Origin: Methanomethylovorans sp041447285
GTDB lineage: Archaea > Halobacteriota > Methanosarcinia > Methanosarcinales > Methanosarcinaceae
DNA length: 64,000 bases
Assembly (NCBI RefSeq): GCF_041447285.1
Contig: NZ_JBGMEB010000010.1
Location: 1 to 64,000 of the forward strand
Reading direction: 5' to 3'
The translations under genes and the position numbers were made by a program. The notes under the pieces are model-generated. The model saw nothing but the letters and a program-made list of their open reading frames with translations, was not told where the DNA came from and did no database searches. Shown here in pieces: positions 52,679 to 61,893 of the stretch. Within the stretch, counting starts at the first letter, position 1. Each line of letters opens with the position of its first letter.

Positions 52679-53578
52679 ATGACTTCAGCATCCCAGATCA
52701 AGACTGTAAAAATTGCTTATTTTTCAGGTACTGGAAGCACGGCCAGGGTTGCTGATACTTTTGAGAATGAACTGAACAGACGCGGGTTACCTGTTACAAA
52801 GTCCCAGATCAGAGGAAGAAACCTTTATTCGGATGAAAAAGAAGACCTATTGATATTGCTATTTGCCGTGCATGCGTTTAATGCTCCGCGAATTGTGTAT
52901 CAGTGGATAGATAGTCTTCCTGGTGCGAAAAAGATTCCTGTGGCAGTAATTTCCGTCTCAGGGGGTGGAGAGATCACGCCCAACACGGCATGCCGTTTAA
53001 GTTCCATACGCAGGCTGGAAAGGAAAAATTACAGAGTAGTTTATGAAAAAATGATAGTCATGCCTTCGAACTGGGTGATGAAAACAGATGATGGACTGGC
53101 TATCAGACTACTTGATGTACTGCCATCGAAGGTAAAGCTTATTGTTGATGATTTATTGGAAAGGGTCGTACGCAGGACCAGACCAAAGCTCATAGACCGC
53201 GTGTTCTCCAGAATTGGGGAAATGGAAAAAACCGGAGCAAGATTCTTTGGAAGGAATCTGCGGGTAAATGCAAAATGCAACAGCTGCGGTTGGTGTGCAA
53301 AGAATTGCTCAGCAGACAACATCATTATGCTGGATAACAAACCGACTTTTGGAGAAAAATGCATCCTTTGTTTAAAATGCATTTACGGGTGTCCCAAACA
53401 AGCTATTGAGGCAGGAACTCTCAAATTTATCGTTCTGAAAGAGGGATACGATCTGAAAGAGGGATACGATCTGAAAGCTCTTGAAAAGAGAATGCAAGGC
53501 GTTCATCCAGCTCTTGTAGAGGATCTCGCGAAAGGATACATCTGGAAAGGCGTAAAGGAATATTTGCTTGAGGATTGA
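52679..53578 (+). CDS. EFR1-type flavodoxin-ferredoxin fusion protein
   Basis: 299 residues. Flavodoxin-like domain first (YFSGTGSTARVADTFENELN binds FMN), then a helical linker (about 135-190), then a 2[4Fe-4S] ferredoxin with CNSCGWCAKNCSAD and CILCLKCIYGCPKQ. It should pass electrons between ferredoxin-type centres and FMN. Near the C-terminus an 18-bp tandem duplication repeats LKEGYD. Cytoplasmic; the partner is unknown. Confidence 0.88.
   Translation: MTSASQIKTVKIAYFSGTGSTARVADTFENELNRRGLPVTKSQIRGRNLYSDEKEDLLILLFAVHAFNAPRIVYQWIDSLPGAKKIPVAVISVSGGGEITPNTACRLSSIRRLERKNYRVVYEKMIVMPSNWVMKTDDGLAIRLLDVLPSKVKLIVDDLLERVVRRTRPKLIDRVFSRIGEMEKTGARFFGRNLRVNAKCNSCGWCAKNCSADNIIMLDNKPTFGEKCILCLKCIYGCPKQAIEAGTLKFIVLKEGYDLKEGYDLKALEKRMQGVHPALVEDLAKGYIWKGVKEYLLED
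53435..53470 (+). repeat. 18-bp perfect tandem duplication inside EFR1 gene
   Basis: CTGAAAGAGGGATACGAT occurs twice back to back (53435-53452, 53453-53470), adding six residues (LKEGYD) in frame. Perfect identity suggests a recent replication slip. Confidence 0.9.
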
Positions 53579-53701
53579 GTTCCACTCTACCGCTTGAACA
53601 TATCAGATAGTTCCTAGTAACTACTTTTTTTAGTTAATTCATTTTCTATTTATGTCCATGGTGAAGAAATCAAAGCATGATTAAGATTTTTTTCTATAAA
53701 A

Positions 53702-53812
53702 TCAACTTATGGCTTCCCAATGGATCGCATCCTCCGATTCAACCTTCTCATAATCATCTCCATACATTTTGGATATCTGGCCCACAACCTTTCTGCAGCA
53801 TAAAATAGGCAT
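53702..53812 (-). CDS. possible 36-residue ORF or gene remnant
   Basis: Minus-strand frame from ATG 53812: MPILCCRKVVGQISKMYGDD, then an acidic stretch ending HWEAIS. It is open a further eight codons upstream to a TAG. It reads like the end of a real protein, but I see no ribosome site and recognise no family. It occupies part of the gap 53579-53914, which otherwise holds only AT-rich sequence. Confidence 0.3.
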   Translation of the reverse strand: MPILCCRKVVGQISKMYGDDYEKVESEDAIHWEAIS

Positions 53813-53914
53813 GTATTCAAAATGGGTATCCGCTACCTACAGTAAAAGGAAATAAGATTATATATTCAAACATTGTACTGTTTATCAACCATAAATACAA
53901 AAGGTGAGTGAAAA

Positions 53915-54058
53915 ATGGTAGACTTCATAGGTGCTTTAATCAATGGAGTCATTTTCCCCGGCAGCGTGGTATTTGCCTTTATTTTGTTCATTTTGTTATG
54001 TATTGCCCTATATGGAATTACAAAGATCATTGAAGTAATTGAACTGCAAGATTGGTAA
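53915..54058 (+). CDS. 47-residue single-helix membrane microprotein
   Basis: ATG 53915 is preceded by AGGTGAG at a good distance. The product starts MVDFIGALINGVIFPGSVVF, continues as one long hydrophobic helix and ends in an acidic tail (IIEVIELQDW). Two bases after its stop a second membrane microprotein begins. The size recalls KdpF/CydX-like transporter or oxidase stabilisers, but no such complex is adjacent. Confidence 0.65.
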   Translation: MVDFIGALINGVIFPGSVVFAFILFILLCIALYGITKIIEVIELQDW

Positions 54059-54060
54059 TT

Positions 54061-54189
54061 ATGTTGCAGATCAAAAATGAGTCAGATAAATCCATAAAGA
54101 AGTCTGCAATCTTGCTTATTGTAGGCATAATCTTAGTTTTACTTATTCTCAGGTGGTTTTCTTTGAAATATCTTTTTGCATATGCATAA
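54061..54189 (+). CDS. 42-residue single-helix membrane microprotein
   Basis: ATG 54061 follows the stop of the preceding microprotein by two bases, implying translational coupling. A basic N-terminus (SDKSIKKS) leads to one hydrophobic helix (AILLIVGIILVLLILRWFSL), predicted with its N-terminus inside. No family recognised. Confidence 0.6.
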   Translation: MLQIKNESDKSIKKSAILLIVGIILVLLILRWFSLKYLFAYA

Positions 54190-54392
54190 GAGTTAGAGTT
54201 TAGAGAATATGCTGATTTAGTATGTCTGGTTCAAAAGCCAGTAACTATAGAGCCCCAGAGCTTTTAGCACTGAGAGAATCTAAGAGAGTTTTTAAGATCA
54301 GGGAGATTTTGGGCTAGTATACTTGCATAAGGATATTATAGTCAGCCAACCAAACCATTAATGGAATAACGAATAATAAAATCGGTGAAATC

Positions 54393-54602
54393 ATGACACA
54401 AGAGGTAATCAACATAAAGGGAATGATGTGTGGACACTGCCAGGCAACCGTGGAGAAAGCCATTAAAGCAGTTAAGGGGGTAAAAAACGTAAAGGTTGAC
54501 CTTGGAAACAAGAATGCAACTGTAGAGTATGATTCTTCTATCACTGACATCAACAAGATCAAAAAGGCTGTTACAGACGCAGGATATGAAGTTGTAGCTT
54601 AA
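54393..54602 (+). CDS. copZ: CopZ-like heavy-metal chaperone (HMA domain)
   Basis: 69 residues, a single ferredoxin-like HMA domain with IKGMMCGHCQATVEKAI (the CxxC copper site) and VEYDSSITDINKIKKAVTDA. It carries Cu(I) to the ATPase encoded 20 bases downstream. Likely first gene of a copper-export operon. Confidence 0.92.
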   Translation: MTQEVINIKGMMCGHCQATVEKAIKAVKGVKNVKVDLGNKNATVEYDSSITDINKIKKAVTDAGYEVVA

Positions 54603-54622
54603 TATTTCTAATGTAAGGTTGC

Positions 54623-57385
54623 ATGAAAACCAAATTCAAAGTTTACGGCATGACCTGTATGCACTGTCACAAACGTGTGACAGAGGCAGTTTCCAAGGTA
54701 GCCGGGGTCAATTCAGTAGAAGTACAACTTGAAGATGAAAGTGCTACAGCTGACTTTGATCCGGCAATTACAGACCTTGAAACTATAAAGCAGGCAGTGG
54801 TGAATGCAGGTTATGAAACCGGAGAGGAATGTGCTACCGTTGATGAACAGCAGACATGCCCATTGCCTATATCCGATGACGACGAAAAGGTTAAAAAAAA
54901 TATTGAGCCGGGTAAACTTGAAGAGATCACCCTGAAAGTATCAGGGATGCAGTGCTCTGCCTGTGCTCTTAATATTGAGCGCACACTCAAAAAGCTGGAG
55001 GGTGTGGCTTCTGCTTCTGTGAACCTTCCAATGGCAAGGGCCTATGTTTCGTATGATCCTGCTCTTGTAGGTCTGCAGGAATTGGAAGATGCTATCGAAT
55101 CCATAGGATACAAAGTTGTAAGGGACAGTCTGAACCTCAAGATAGAAGGCATGACATGTGCTTCATGTGCCCTTAATGTGGAGAAAGTACTCAGAAAGCT
55201 TGATGGCGTTGAGTCCGTAAACGTGAGTGTTTCTCTGGGGAAAGCTCATGTGGAATACAATGCTTCGCTGGTCTCTCCGGATCAGATGAAAGCAGCTGTG
55301 GACGGCATAGGATACAAGGCATCCCTTGAAGTGGACAGGAAAACTCTGGAAGACAGGGAACGCAAGGAAAGGGAAGAAGAGATCAGGCAGCAGAAAAGGA
55401 ACCTGCTCATAGCGGGCGGTATGGTCATCCCGTTGATGCTAGGCAGCATGAAAATGGGATTCCCGCAGCTGTTATCCTTTGTGCCGGATATCCTGACAAA
55501 TGACATCGTGCTGTTCCTGCTTACCACAATAGTAATGATATTTCCAGGCAGACAATTCTTCGAAGGTACCTACAAAGGCCTCAAACACGGTGTCACGGAC
55601 ATGAATTTGCTCATTGCTACAGGTACCGGAGCAGCCTATGTGATCAGTGTAGCATCTTCATTCCTGGATCTGGGACCGGGCTATCATCATATGTACTATG
55701 ATACTGCAGTCATGCTTATCGCTTTCATCGTTTTGGGCAGATATCTGGAAGCCCGGGCAAAGGGCAGGACATCTGAATCCATCAAAAAACTCATCGGCTT
55801 GCAGGCTAAGACTGCGCGTATTCTTGTCGTTGAAGAAGAAAAAGAAGTTCCAGTGGAAGATGTGCAGGTAGGAGACGTTGTTGTTGTCAGGCCAGGGGAA
55901 AAACTACCAGTGGATGGAGTGGTAGTACAGGGAAGTTCTGCTGTCGATGAATCCATGATAACCGGGGAGAGCATTCCAGTAGAGAAAGCTTCCGGAGATA
56001 CTGTCATCGGAGCCACCATCAATAAAAGCGGTTACCTGCAGTTCAGGGCTACAAAAGTTGGTGCTGACACTGCCCTTGCACAGATCATTGAGCTGGTTGA
56101 GAACGCCCAGACATCAAAGGCTCCCATCCAGCGGATAGCTGACGTAGTGGCGGGAAACTTCATCCTGGCTGTTCATATCATTGCGCTTGCAGCATTCTTC
56201 TTCTGGTTCTTTATCGGATACGAAAGATATGATATAACATCAGTTTCCGGTATAACTAGTCCTTTCCTCTTTGCATTGCTTATTTCCATTACAGTGCTGG
56301 TCATATCCTGTCCATGTGCCGTGGGACTTGCCACACCTGCGGCTATCATGGTGGGTACGGGCAAAGGCGCTGAGAACGGTATCCTTATCAAAGGCGGAGA
56401 AGCTTTGGAACTTACTCAGAAAGTAAATACCATTGTTTTTGACAAGACCGGTACACTCACAAAAGGTAAACCTGAGCTTACGGATATTGTACTTACTGCA
56501 GGCCATAATGAGAATGAAGTGCTTGCAATTGCAGCAACTGCCGAGAAGGGATCGGAGCATCCTCTTGGTGAGGCTATTGTCAGGGCGGCTCAAGAGAAGC
56601 AGCTGGACATTGGAAATGCGGAGAATTTCAGATCGATTGCAGGACAAGGTATTGAGGCCACGATCAATGGAAACAGAGTGTTGCTTGGGACCCGCAGGCT
56701 TATGGAAGACAATGGTGTTGAGATTTTTTCTATCAATACAGATATGGAAAAACTTGAAGCTGAGGGTAAAACTGCCATGATAGTTGCAAAGGAAAGAACG
56801 GCTATCGGGATCGTTGCCGTTGCGGATACTATCAAGGAGAACTCAAAAGAGGCCGTGCAGAAAATCCGGAAAATGGGAATCGAAGTTGTGATGCTCACCG
56901 GAGACAACCGGAGGACCGCTGAGGCAATTGCAAAAGAAGCAGGGATTGATAGGGTACTTGCTGAAGTGCTGCCTGAGGACAAAGCTTCCAAGATAAAGAA
57001 ACTACAGGAAGAAGGACGCATTGTTGCTATGGTAGGAGATGGTATCAACGATGCTCCTGCGTTGACCCAGGCTGACATAGGCATTGCTATGGGTGCAGGC
57101 ACGGACATTGCTATGGAATCAGCAGGTATCGTGCTCATCAAGAATGACTTGAGGGATGTGGTTGCATCTATTACTCTTAGCAAGCTTACCATGAACAAGA
57201 TCAAGCAGAACCTGTTCTGGGCTTTCGGATATAATAGCATAGGCATACCTCTCGCTGCCGGAGTACTGTTCCCGTTGTTCCACAAGATACTGATAACTCC
57301 CGAGCTTGCTGCGGCTTTCATGGCCATGAGTTCCGTGTCCGTCACGACAAATTCACTGCTTATGAAAAGGAGCCGGATAAAATAA
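54623..57385 (+). CDS. copA: copper-translocating P-type ATPase with three HMA domains
   Basis: 920 residues, P1B-type. Three N-terminal HMA domains carry CMHC (12-15), CSAC (about 112) and CASC (about 180). Next come eight helices with TM6 CPC in VISCPCAVGLATPAAIMVGT, actuator TGESIPVEK, DKTGTLTKGKP, the HP motif SEHPLGEAI and GDGINDAPALTQADIGIAMG. The C-terminal NSLL/S motif is present (SVTTNSLLM). It exports Cu(I). Three metal domains are more than the usual one or two of prokaryotes. The first, with CMHC, resembles the CopZ upstream and may be a duplication. Confidence 0.95.
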   Translation: MKTKFKVYGMTCMHCHKRVTEAVSKVAGVNSVEVQLEDESATADFDPAITDLETIKQAVVNAGYETGEECATVDEQQTCPLPISDDDEKVKKNIEPGKLEEITLKVSGMQCSACALNIERTLKKLEGVASASVNLPMARAYVSYDPALVGLQELEDAIESIGYKVVRDSLNLKIEGMTCASCALNVEKVLRKLDGVESVNVSVSLGKAHVEYNASLVSPDQMKAAVDGIGYKASLEVDRKTLEDRERKEREEEIRQQKRNLLIAGGMVIPLMLGSMKMGFPQLLSFVPDILTNDIVLFLLTTIVMIFPGRQFFEGTYKGLKHGVTDMNLLIATGTGAAYVISVASSFLDLGPGYHHMYYDTAVMLIAFIVLGRYLEARAKGRTSESIKKLIGLQAKTARILVVEEEKEVPVEDVQVGDVVVVRPGEKLPVDGVVVQGSSAVDESMITGESIPVEKASGDTVIGATINKSGYLQFRATKVGADTALAQIIELVENAQTSKAPIQRIADVVAGNFILAVHIIALAAFFFWFFIGYERYDITSVSGITSPFLFALLISITVLVISCPCAVGLATPAAIMVGTGKGAENGILIKGGEALELTQKVNTIVFDKTGTLTKGKPELTDIVLTAGHNENEVLAIAATAEKGSEHPLGEAIVRAAQEKQLDIGNAENFRSIAGQGIEATINGNRVLLGTRRLMEDNGVEIFSINTDMEKLEAEGKTAMIVAKERTAIGIVAVADTIKENSKEAVQKIRKMGIEVVMLTGDNRRTAEAIAKEAGIDRVLAEVLPEDKASKIKKLQEEGRIVAMVGDGINDAPALTQADIGIAMGAGTDIAMESAGIVLIKNDLRDVVASITLSKLTMNKIKQNLFWAFGYNSIGIPLAAGVLFPLFHKILITPELAAAFMAMSSVSVTTNSLLMKRSRIK

Positions 57386-57398
57386 GGTGATGATCAGC

Positions 57399-57629
57399 AT
57401 GGATAAAAGTTCGAACAATAAAGGAAAATACTCGCTGATTGCCAGCATCCTTTCCTCACTTTTGCTCGTGATCATTTTTGCAGGCCTTGCCGTAACTGTG
57501 AACAGTTCCAGAGCTGTGCCTTTGTACAGCCAGGTGGATATCATTGCGGGCATGGTGTTCGTGTTTGTATTGAGCATGATAGTATCAGCTTCAGTGTGGC
57601 CTGAGATAATTGAGAAAAAGCTACGTTGA
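57399..57629 (+). CDS. small two-helix membrane protein after copA
   Basis: 76 residues from ATG 57399 (GGTGA eight bases before; the ORF opens at 57387). A polar start (DKSSNNKGKYS) precedes helix one (LIASILSSLLLVIIFAGLAV) and helix two (DIIAGMVFVFVLSMIVSASV). It ends KKLR. Fourteen bases after copA, so probably part of the copper operon. Function unknown. Confidence 0.7.
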   Translation: MDKSSNNKGKYSLIASILSSLLLVIIFAGLAVTVNSSRAVPLYSQVDIIAGMVFVFVLSMIVSASVWPEIIEKKLR

Positions 57630-57672
57630 TTCTGAAATTATTACTGATTTTACTTTTTTGGATGATTTTCTC

Positions 57673-58263
57673 ATGAAAAAAGGCAACATCGAAATAGTTA
57701 CTGATGATTTCACTTTAAGGCTATGGGAAGATGAAGATGCAGAGATGCTTGCAGCTATTGCGAACAATAAAAAAATAGCCGATAATTTAAGGGATGGTTT
57801 TCCTAATCCATATTCTATTGACGATGCCAGGAAATTCATTCACCTCTGTAGGCAGAATGAAGGTATTTCCAAAGCATTTGCTATTGTAATAAATGGTGTT
57901 GTTGCAGGCAGCATAGCTGCGTACTTCAAAGAAAATGTACAACGCAGGAATGCAGAACTCGGTTATTTTCTGGCTGAAGAATATTGGGGAAAGGGGCTCA
58001 TGCCAAAGGTGGTCAGGTGTATGACACAGTACCTGTTCGAGAACTTCGACATTATCAGGGTTTATGCACAGCCTTTTGCCAGAAATACAGCTTCAAGAAG
58101 AGTCCTTGAAAAAGCGGGTTTCAGGCTTGAAGCCGTCCTTAAAAATAATATTATCAAAAACAATGTTGTCCAGGATGGCTGTATATATGCTGTCCTTAAA
58201 GATGAGTTTAGGAGTACAGTTGAGTGTACTTATTTGACCTGTGATCCAGAAGACATGCCGTAA
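57673..58263 (+). CDS. GNAT N-acetyltransferase (RimJ/RimL-like)
   Basis: 196 residues from ATG 57673; the frame is open to 57610, but that would overlap the preceding gene. Motifs: FTLRLWEDEDAEMLAAIANN, ELGYFLAEEYWGKGLMPKVV (acetyl-CoA-binding Q/R-x-x-G-x-G/A variant with WGKGLM) and NTASRRVLEKAGFRLEAVLK. It acetylates a protein N-terminus or small amine; the substrate is not evident. Confidence 0.88.
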   Translation: MKKGNIEIVTDDFTLRLWEDEDAEMLAAIANNKKIADNLRDGFPNPYSIDDARKFIHLCRQNEGISKAFAIVINGVVAGSIAAYFKENVQRRNAELGYFLAEEYWGKGLMPKVVRCMTQYLFENFDIIRVYAQPFARNTASRRVLEKAGFRLEAVLKNNIIKNNVVQDGCIYAVLKDEFRSTVECTYLTCDPEDMP

Positions 58264-58284
58264 TCCTGAATTGAAAGGGATTCT

Positions 58285-59166
58285 ATGAGAGAATACAATT
58301 ACAAAAAAATTGATGCTTTTACGTCAGAAAAATCCCTGGGTAATCCTGCAGCATGTATTTATCTGGATGACAATCAAACGCTCACGGATGAGGAAACGCT
58401 GAATATTGCAAAGCAGCATAAAGGGTTTGTATCAGAGGTTGTATATTGCAAAAAATCCCACAAATTCCAGTTTGAGCTTACATACTATTCTTCAGAGTGT
58501 GAAGTAGATTTTTGCGGACACGGAACCATTGCCTGCATGTACAGCCTACTTAAAAGCACTCCACAGCTCCTTTCCCTGAATGAGCTGGTCATTCATACCC
58601 GCAGAAAAGGTGCTTTGAAGGTCTATAATAAAATAACCGAGCAGGATGCTGTATACATATCAGCTCCTGAGCCAAAATTTATCGGAACAAAGCTGTCTGT
58701 GGAAATCATTGCAGAGAATATAGGATTGGAAAGCTCTAATATATCAAATCAGTATCCCGTTGATGTAATTGATGCAGGGCTTTCGACCCTGATCCTTCCT
58801 GTAGAAACCCTTGCAGCTGAACTTAATCTCTTTCCGGATGAACAAAGTCTTAAGATATTCTGCATGGAAAATGCAATTGACATCATATTGGTCTTTTCAA
58901 TGGAAGTAAAGAATACTAGAAATTTTGCTCATACAAGGGTCTTCTCTCCTAAATTCGGTTACCTGGAAGATCCTGCCACGGGCTCAGGTAACAGTGCTTT
59001 TGGTTACTATATGCTAAAGAACAAGATGTGGACCGGCAATGATATTTCTATTGAGCAAGGCGGAACAAGCATGGAATTCAATACCGTAAAACTAAGAACT
59101 CTAAACGGTACTTTGCTTTTCGGTGGTAGTGCCACAGATCGTATTACAGGTAAATACTATCTGTAG
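58285..59166 (+). CDS. PhzF family isomerase/epimerase-like protein
   Basis: 293 residues. Family marks: DAFTSEKSLGNPAACIYLDD near the start, the catalytic Glu region VSEVVYC, DFCGHGTIACMYSLLK and EDPATGSGNSAFGYYMLKNK near the end. PhzF-fold enzymes shift protons in two-domain pseudo-symmetric barrels. The reaction of archaeal members is unknown. It follows the GNAT gene by 21 bases and may be cotranscribed. Confidence 0.88.
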   Translation: MREYNYKKIDAFTSEKSLGNPAACIYLDDNQTLTDEETLNIAKQHKGFVSEVVYCKKSHKFQFELTYYSSECEVDFCGHGTIACMYSLLKSTPQLLSLNELVIHTRRKGALKVYNKITEQDAVYISAPEPKFIGTKLSVEIIAENIGLESSNISNQYPVDVIDAGLSTLILPVETLAAELNLFPDEQSLKIFCMENAIDIILVFSMEVKNTRNFAHTRVFSPKFGYLEDPATGSGNSAFGYYMLKNKMWTGNDISIEQGGTSMEFNTVKLRTLNGTLLFGGSATDRITGKYYL

Positions 59167-59412
59167 GAGAAAATACCTTCCACAGGTTAAATTTCAAATA
59201 TAAGTTGATATTAGTTATTTTTACCGAAAAGTTGGGCAAAAAGCACGATAGAACTTCGAGTGATTACAACAGATTACATGGAAATAATAAAAAATTGGCC
59301 TTCATATATTACAGAAACCGGTGACAGAATTCACGTAATACAAGGTAATAATATTGAGTTTATTAATATGGAATTGGATAAAACTAAATTTACAATATAT
59401 AGAGGGATATCA

Positions 59413-59973
59413 ATGAGCATTGCATTGTTGTTAACAGATATACAAAAAGACTACTTCCCCGATGGCAGGATGGAGGTACCTGGTTCTGTCAAGGCAAGTC
59501 ATGCTGCACAAAGATTGCTGGATTTTTTCAGGGTACGTGATTTGCCAATAATCCACATTCAGCATATATCAACACGAAAAGGAGCTACATTCTTTCTGCC
59601 GGATACGGATGGAATAGCTTTCCATGAGAGTGTCTTGCCTCGTTCAAATGAAGTCGTTATCAAAAAACATTTTCCAAACAGCTTCCGGGACACGGTCTTA
59701 AGCGAGCATCTCCGAACCAGTGGGATTAAAGAACTTATTATATGCGGAATGATGTCACAGATGTGTATTGATGCAACCGTCAGGGCGGCGTTTGATAAAG
59801 GATATGAGTGCACTGTAGGATTCGATGCGTGTGCAGCGAGAGATTTGACTTTCAATGGTGGAAATATAGATGCAAAAGACGTTCATGGTGCTTTTATGGC
59901 GGCGTTGGGAAGTGTTTATGCAAATATTCTCAGTGTCAATGAAATAATAGAACGCCTGAATAAATGTACCTAA
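59413..59973 (+). CDS. cysteine hydrolase (isochorismatase-like)
   Basis: 186 residues from ATG 59413, with GAGGGA just upstream. The triad is Asp9 (LLLTDIQKDYF), Lys85 (VVIKKHFPNSF) and Cys118 (CGMMSQMCIDATVRAA). The typical family ending is DVHGAFMAALGSVYANILSV. It hydrolyses an amide or ether of a small molecule. The same frame is open upstream to GTG 59260, adding 51 residues unlike the family; these are probably untranslated. Confidence 0.87.
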   Translation: MSIALLLTDIQKDYFPDGRMEVPGSVKASHAAQRLLDFFRVRDLPIIHIQHISTRKGATFFLPDTDGIAFHESVLPRSNEVVIKKHFPNSFRDTVLSEHLRTSGIKELIICGMMSQMCIDATVRAAFDKGYECTVGFDACAARDLTFNGGNIDAKDVHGAFMAALGSVYANILSVNEIIERLNKCT

Positions 59974-60121
59974 TCACTTCCTTTTATGGAAAGGTTCCCA
60001 AGGTGTGAAGCTATTATTTCATCTTTCGGTTTATTTTTACGGATGTATCTATCCTCTGCACTAGCAAATCCAGATTTAAATCAATTACTTAGTGCTACGG
60101 AATGAGACTCATAAAGAACAA

Positions 60122-61099
60122 TTACATATCACTATGAGGATTCAGGTCGCATCCTGTGCATGGCAGGCACATGGTCTGGAACGTATCGGCCCGCAGACCG
60201 TATTCATCCAACTTTTCACGCAGGAAGCGTGTCAAGCACATAAGCCTTTCACCGGATGGCCTTTCTATAAATGCCTCTCCTTTTCTGAGGGGATGCGGAC
60301 TGGCAGCCCTTAGGATAGGAACTACTCCCATGGACACAAGTTCCTCAATGCCTTTCATAGCAGATTCATCGGTTTCACCCAGGCCGATTATAAAATTCGA
60401 GCAAACTTTATTGCGTCCGAAGATCTCCACACCTTCACGCAGACCCGCAAGCACATCTTCCAGACCGCCTCCGGGACACACTTTGTTGAATACTTCCCGG
60501 TCCATGGTCTCGACGTTATATTTAAGTTCATCAGCACCGGCATCTTTGAGCCTGCGGGTGGAATCCTGTGTGGGATAAACTGAGACACCTATGGGCACAG
60601 TGTATTTTTCCCTAAGCCTGCGGATGAGCTCTTCGGCTCTGTTAACTTCATTTTCTGGTGATATTTCTACACCTGATGTTATGGATATAGCATGCATCCT
60701 ACCGGTGGCATGGGCCTTTTCTATCATTGTAAGCATCTCGTCCATGGTCTTGACCTTACCCTGCAGTCTGGGCACCGGACAGAACTTACAGTCAAAGATG
60801 CACTTCTCACACATGGTAATAAAAGCCTGGTCCGGGCAGTGGATGAGTTCTTCTTCAATTATACCACGGGCGATTTCCCGGCCATCTTTCATAATCACAA
60901 GCTCTCCATTTTCTTTTTTACCTTTGAGAAGAGATTCAGAGTTGATGCCAAGGCGCACCCTATGGCCATTGGAATTAAAGAAAAAGGCAAGCTTTCCAGC
61001 ACCTGGACCTGCTGTAGGTATGGTGGTGCGGCCCAGCAGAGAGGGGTCCATATCCACGGAACCTGCGGCAATGAGTTCTGCTTTTACTTCTGGTCTCAT
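60122..61099 (-). CDS. radical SAM protein of methanogen type
   Basis: 325 residues. The Fe-S motif CIFDCKFC (C100, C104, C107) is the canonical CxxxCxxC. SAM-binding GVEISPEN-like and IGLGETDESAMKGIEELVSM stretches follow. The C-terminus has CLPCTGCDLNP, a possible auxiliary cluster. The N-terminal 90 residues form an extra domain (FFFNSNGHRVRLGINSESLL). The set-up resembles biotin synthase-like enzymes found in methanogens; the substrate is unknown. It stands alone, so context gives no clue. Confidence 0.85.
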   Translation of the reverse strand: MRPEVKAELIAAGSVDMDPSLLGRTTIPTAGPGAGKLAFFFNSNGHRVRLGINSESLLKGKKENGELVIMKDGREIARGIIEEELIHCPDQAFITMCEKCIFDCKFCPVPRLQGKVKTMDEMLTMIEKAHATGRMHAISITSGVEISPENEVNRAEELIRRLREKYTVPIGVSVYPTQDSTRRLKDAGADELKYNVETMDREVFNKVCPGGGLEDVLAGLREGVEIFGRNKVCSNFIIGLGETDESAMKGIEELVSMGVVPILRAASPHPLRKGEAFIERPSGERLMCLTRFLREKLDEYGLRADTFQTMCLPCTGCDLNPHSDM

Positions 61100-61334
61100 G
61101 ATCTTACCGATAAGATTAATGCTTTACAACTGTGCTACGAAATACTTGATACTTTCTGTTCCAAGGCCTGTTAGGAAGGTCATGACCGTTATAACAGCAT
61201 TTATAGTATTTGTTTTCAGTAAAATATTAAGTAAGAAAAAGAGTAAAAAAACTCATATTATATAATATGTAACTTTTTTCAATGCAATAGTAATTTATAG
61301 GTATAGAGAGCATTTTATGCAAAGAGCCTAAAAG

Positions 61335-61775
61335 ATGGTGAGACAAGTGTCAAATGATATAGTAATGGGCCCGGCATGTAATATGCTCTCAAAGGAATTG
61401 GAGAAGCCAACCGGGTTTAATATTGTAATTACATTGCTACTATTAGGATCACTTGCACAGCTTATTCAAATCATGCCTCAAATACCGGCTTTCATATTAG
61501 GAAAAATTGTATATGGGTTTGTGGGCACAATATTTGCTTTCATCTTTGGAATTGTCGGATTATTTCTCACATATGGATTCTATAAGCTCAAAAGGATTGC
61601 GTTGACTTTTGGACTGCCATGGCTCTTGTTTGAGGCTGTCAATGGATTGCTTGCATTTTTCATATTCCCTCCAATAACGATTAACTCTTTGATCATAATA
61701 GCAGCCAGCTCTTTGATAACATCAATTCCAGTGCTGTTGTACATTAATTCTAAAAAGGAATATTTCATTTGCTGA
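61335..61775 (+). CDS. four-helix membrane protein, uncharacterised
   Basis: 146 residues (GTG 61347 after GGTGAG is an alternative start). Four hydrophobic segments can be read: ITLLLLGSLAQLIQIMPQI, VGTIFAFIFGIVGLFLTYGF, LPWLLFEAVNGLLAFFIF and LIIIAASSLITSIPVLLYI. It ends KKEYFIC. No domain recognised. Confidence 0.7.
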   Translation: MVRQVSNDIVMGPACNMLSKELEKPTGFNIVITLLLLGSLAQLIQIMPQIPAFILGKIVYGFVGTIFAFIFGIVGLFLTYGFYKLKRIALTFGLPWLLFEAVNGLLAFFIFPPITINSLIIIAASSLITSIPVLLYINSKKEYFIC

Positions 61776-61893
61776 TATTCCTTGATGATTCTTTTAGCTT
61801 CTTCTTGTATATGATCCAATGATCGCAGACAGTACTCTAATATAAGTGAAAGTCTAATGGGATTTTCACAATTAGAAAAAAAGTAGGGAGAAT

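Noticed and set aside
59260..59412. 51-residue N-terminal extension of the second cysteine hydrolase
   Set aside because: The family begins at ATG 59413 with a good ribosome site; the extension is AT-rich and unlike any relative I recall, though it might be a short leader.
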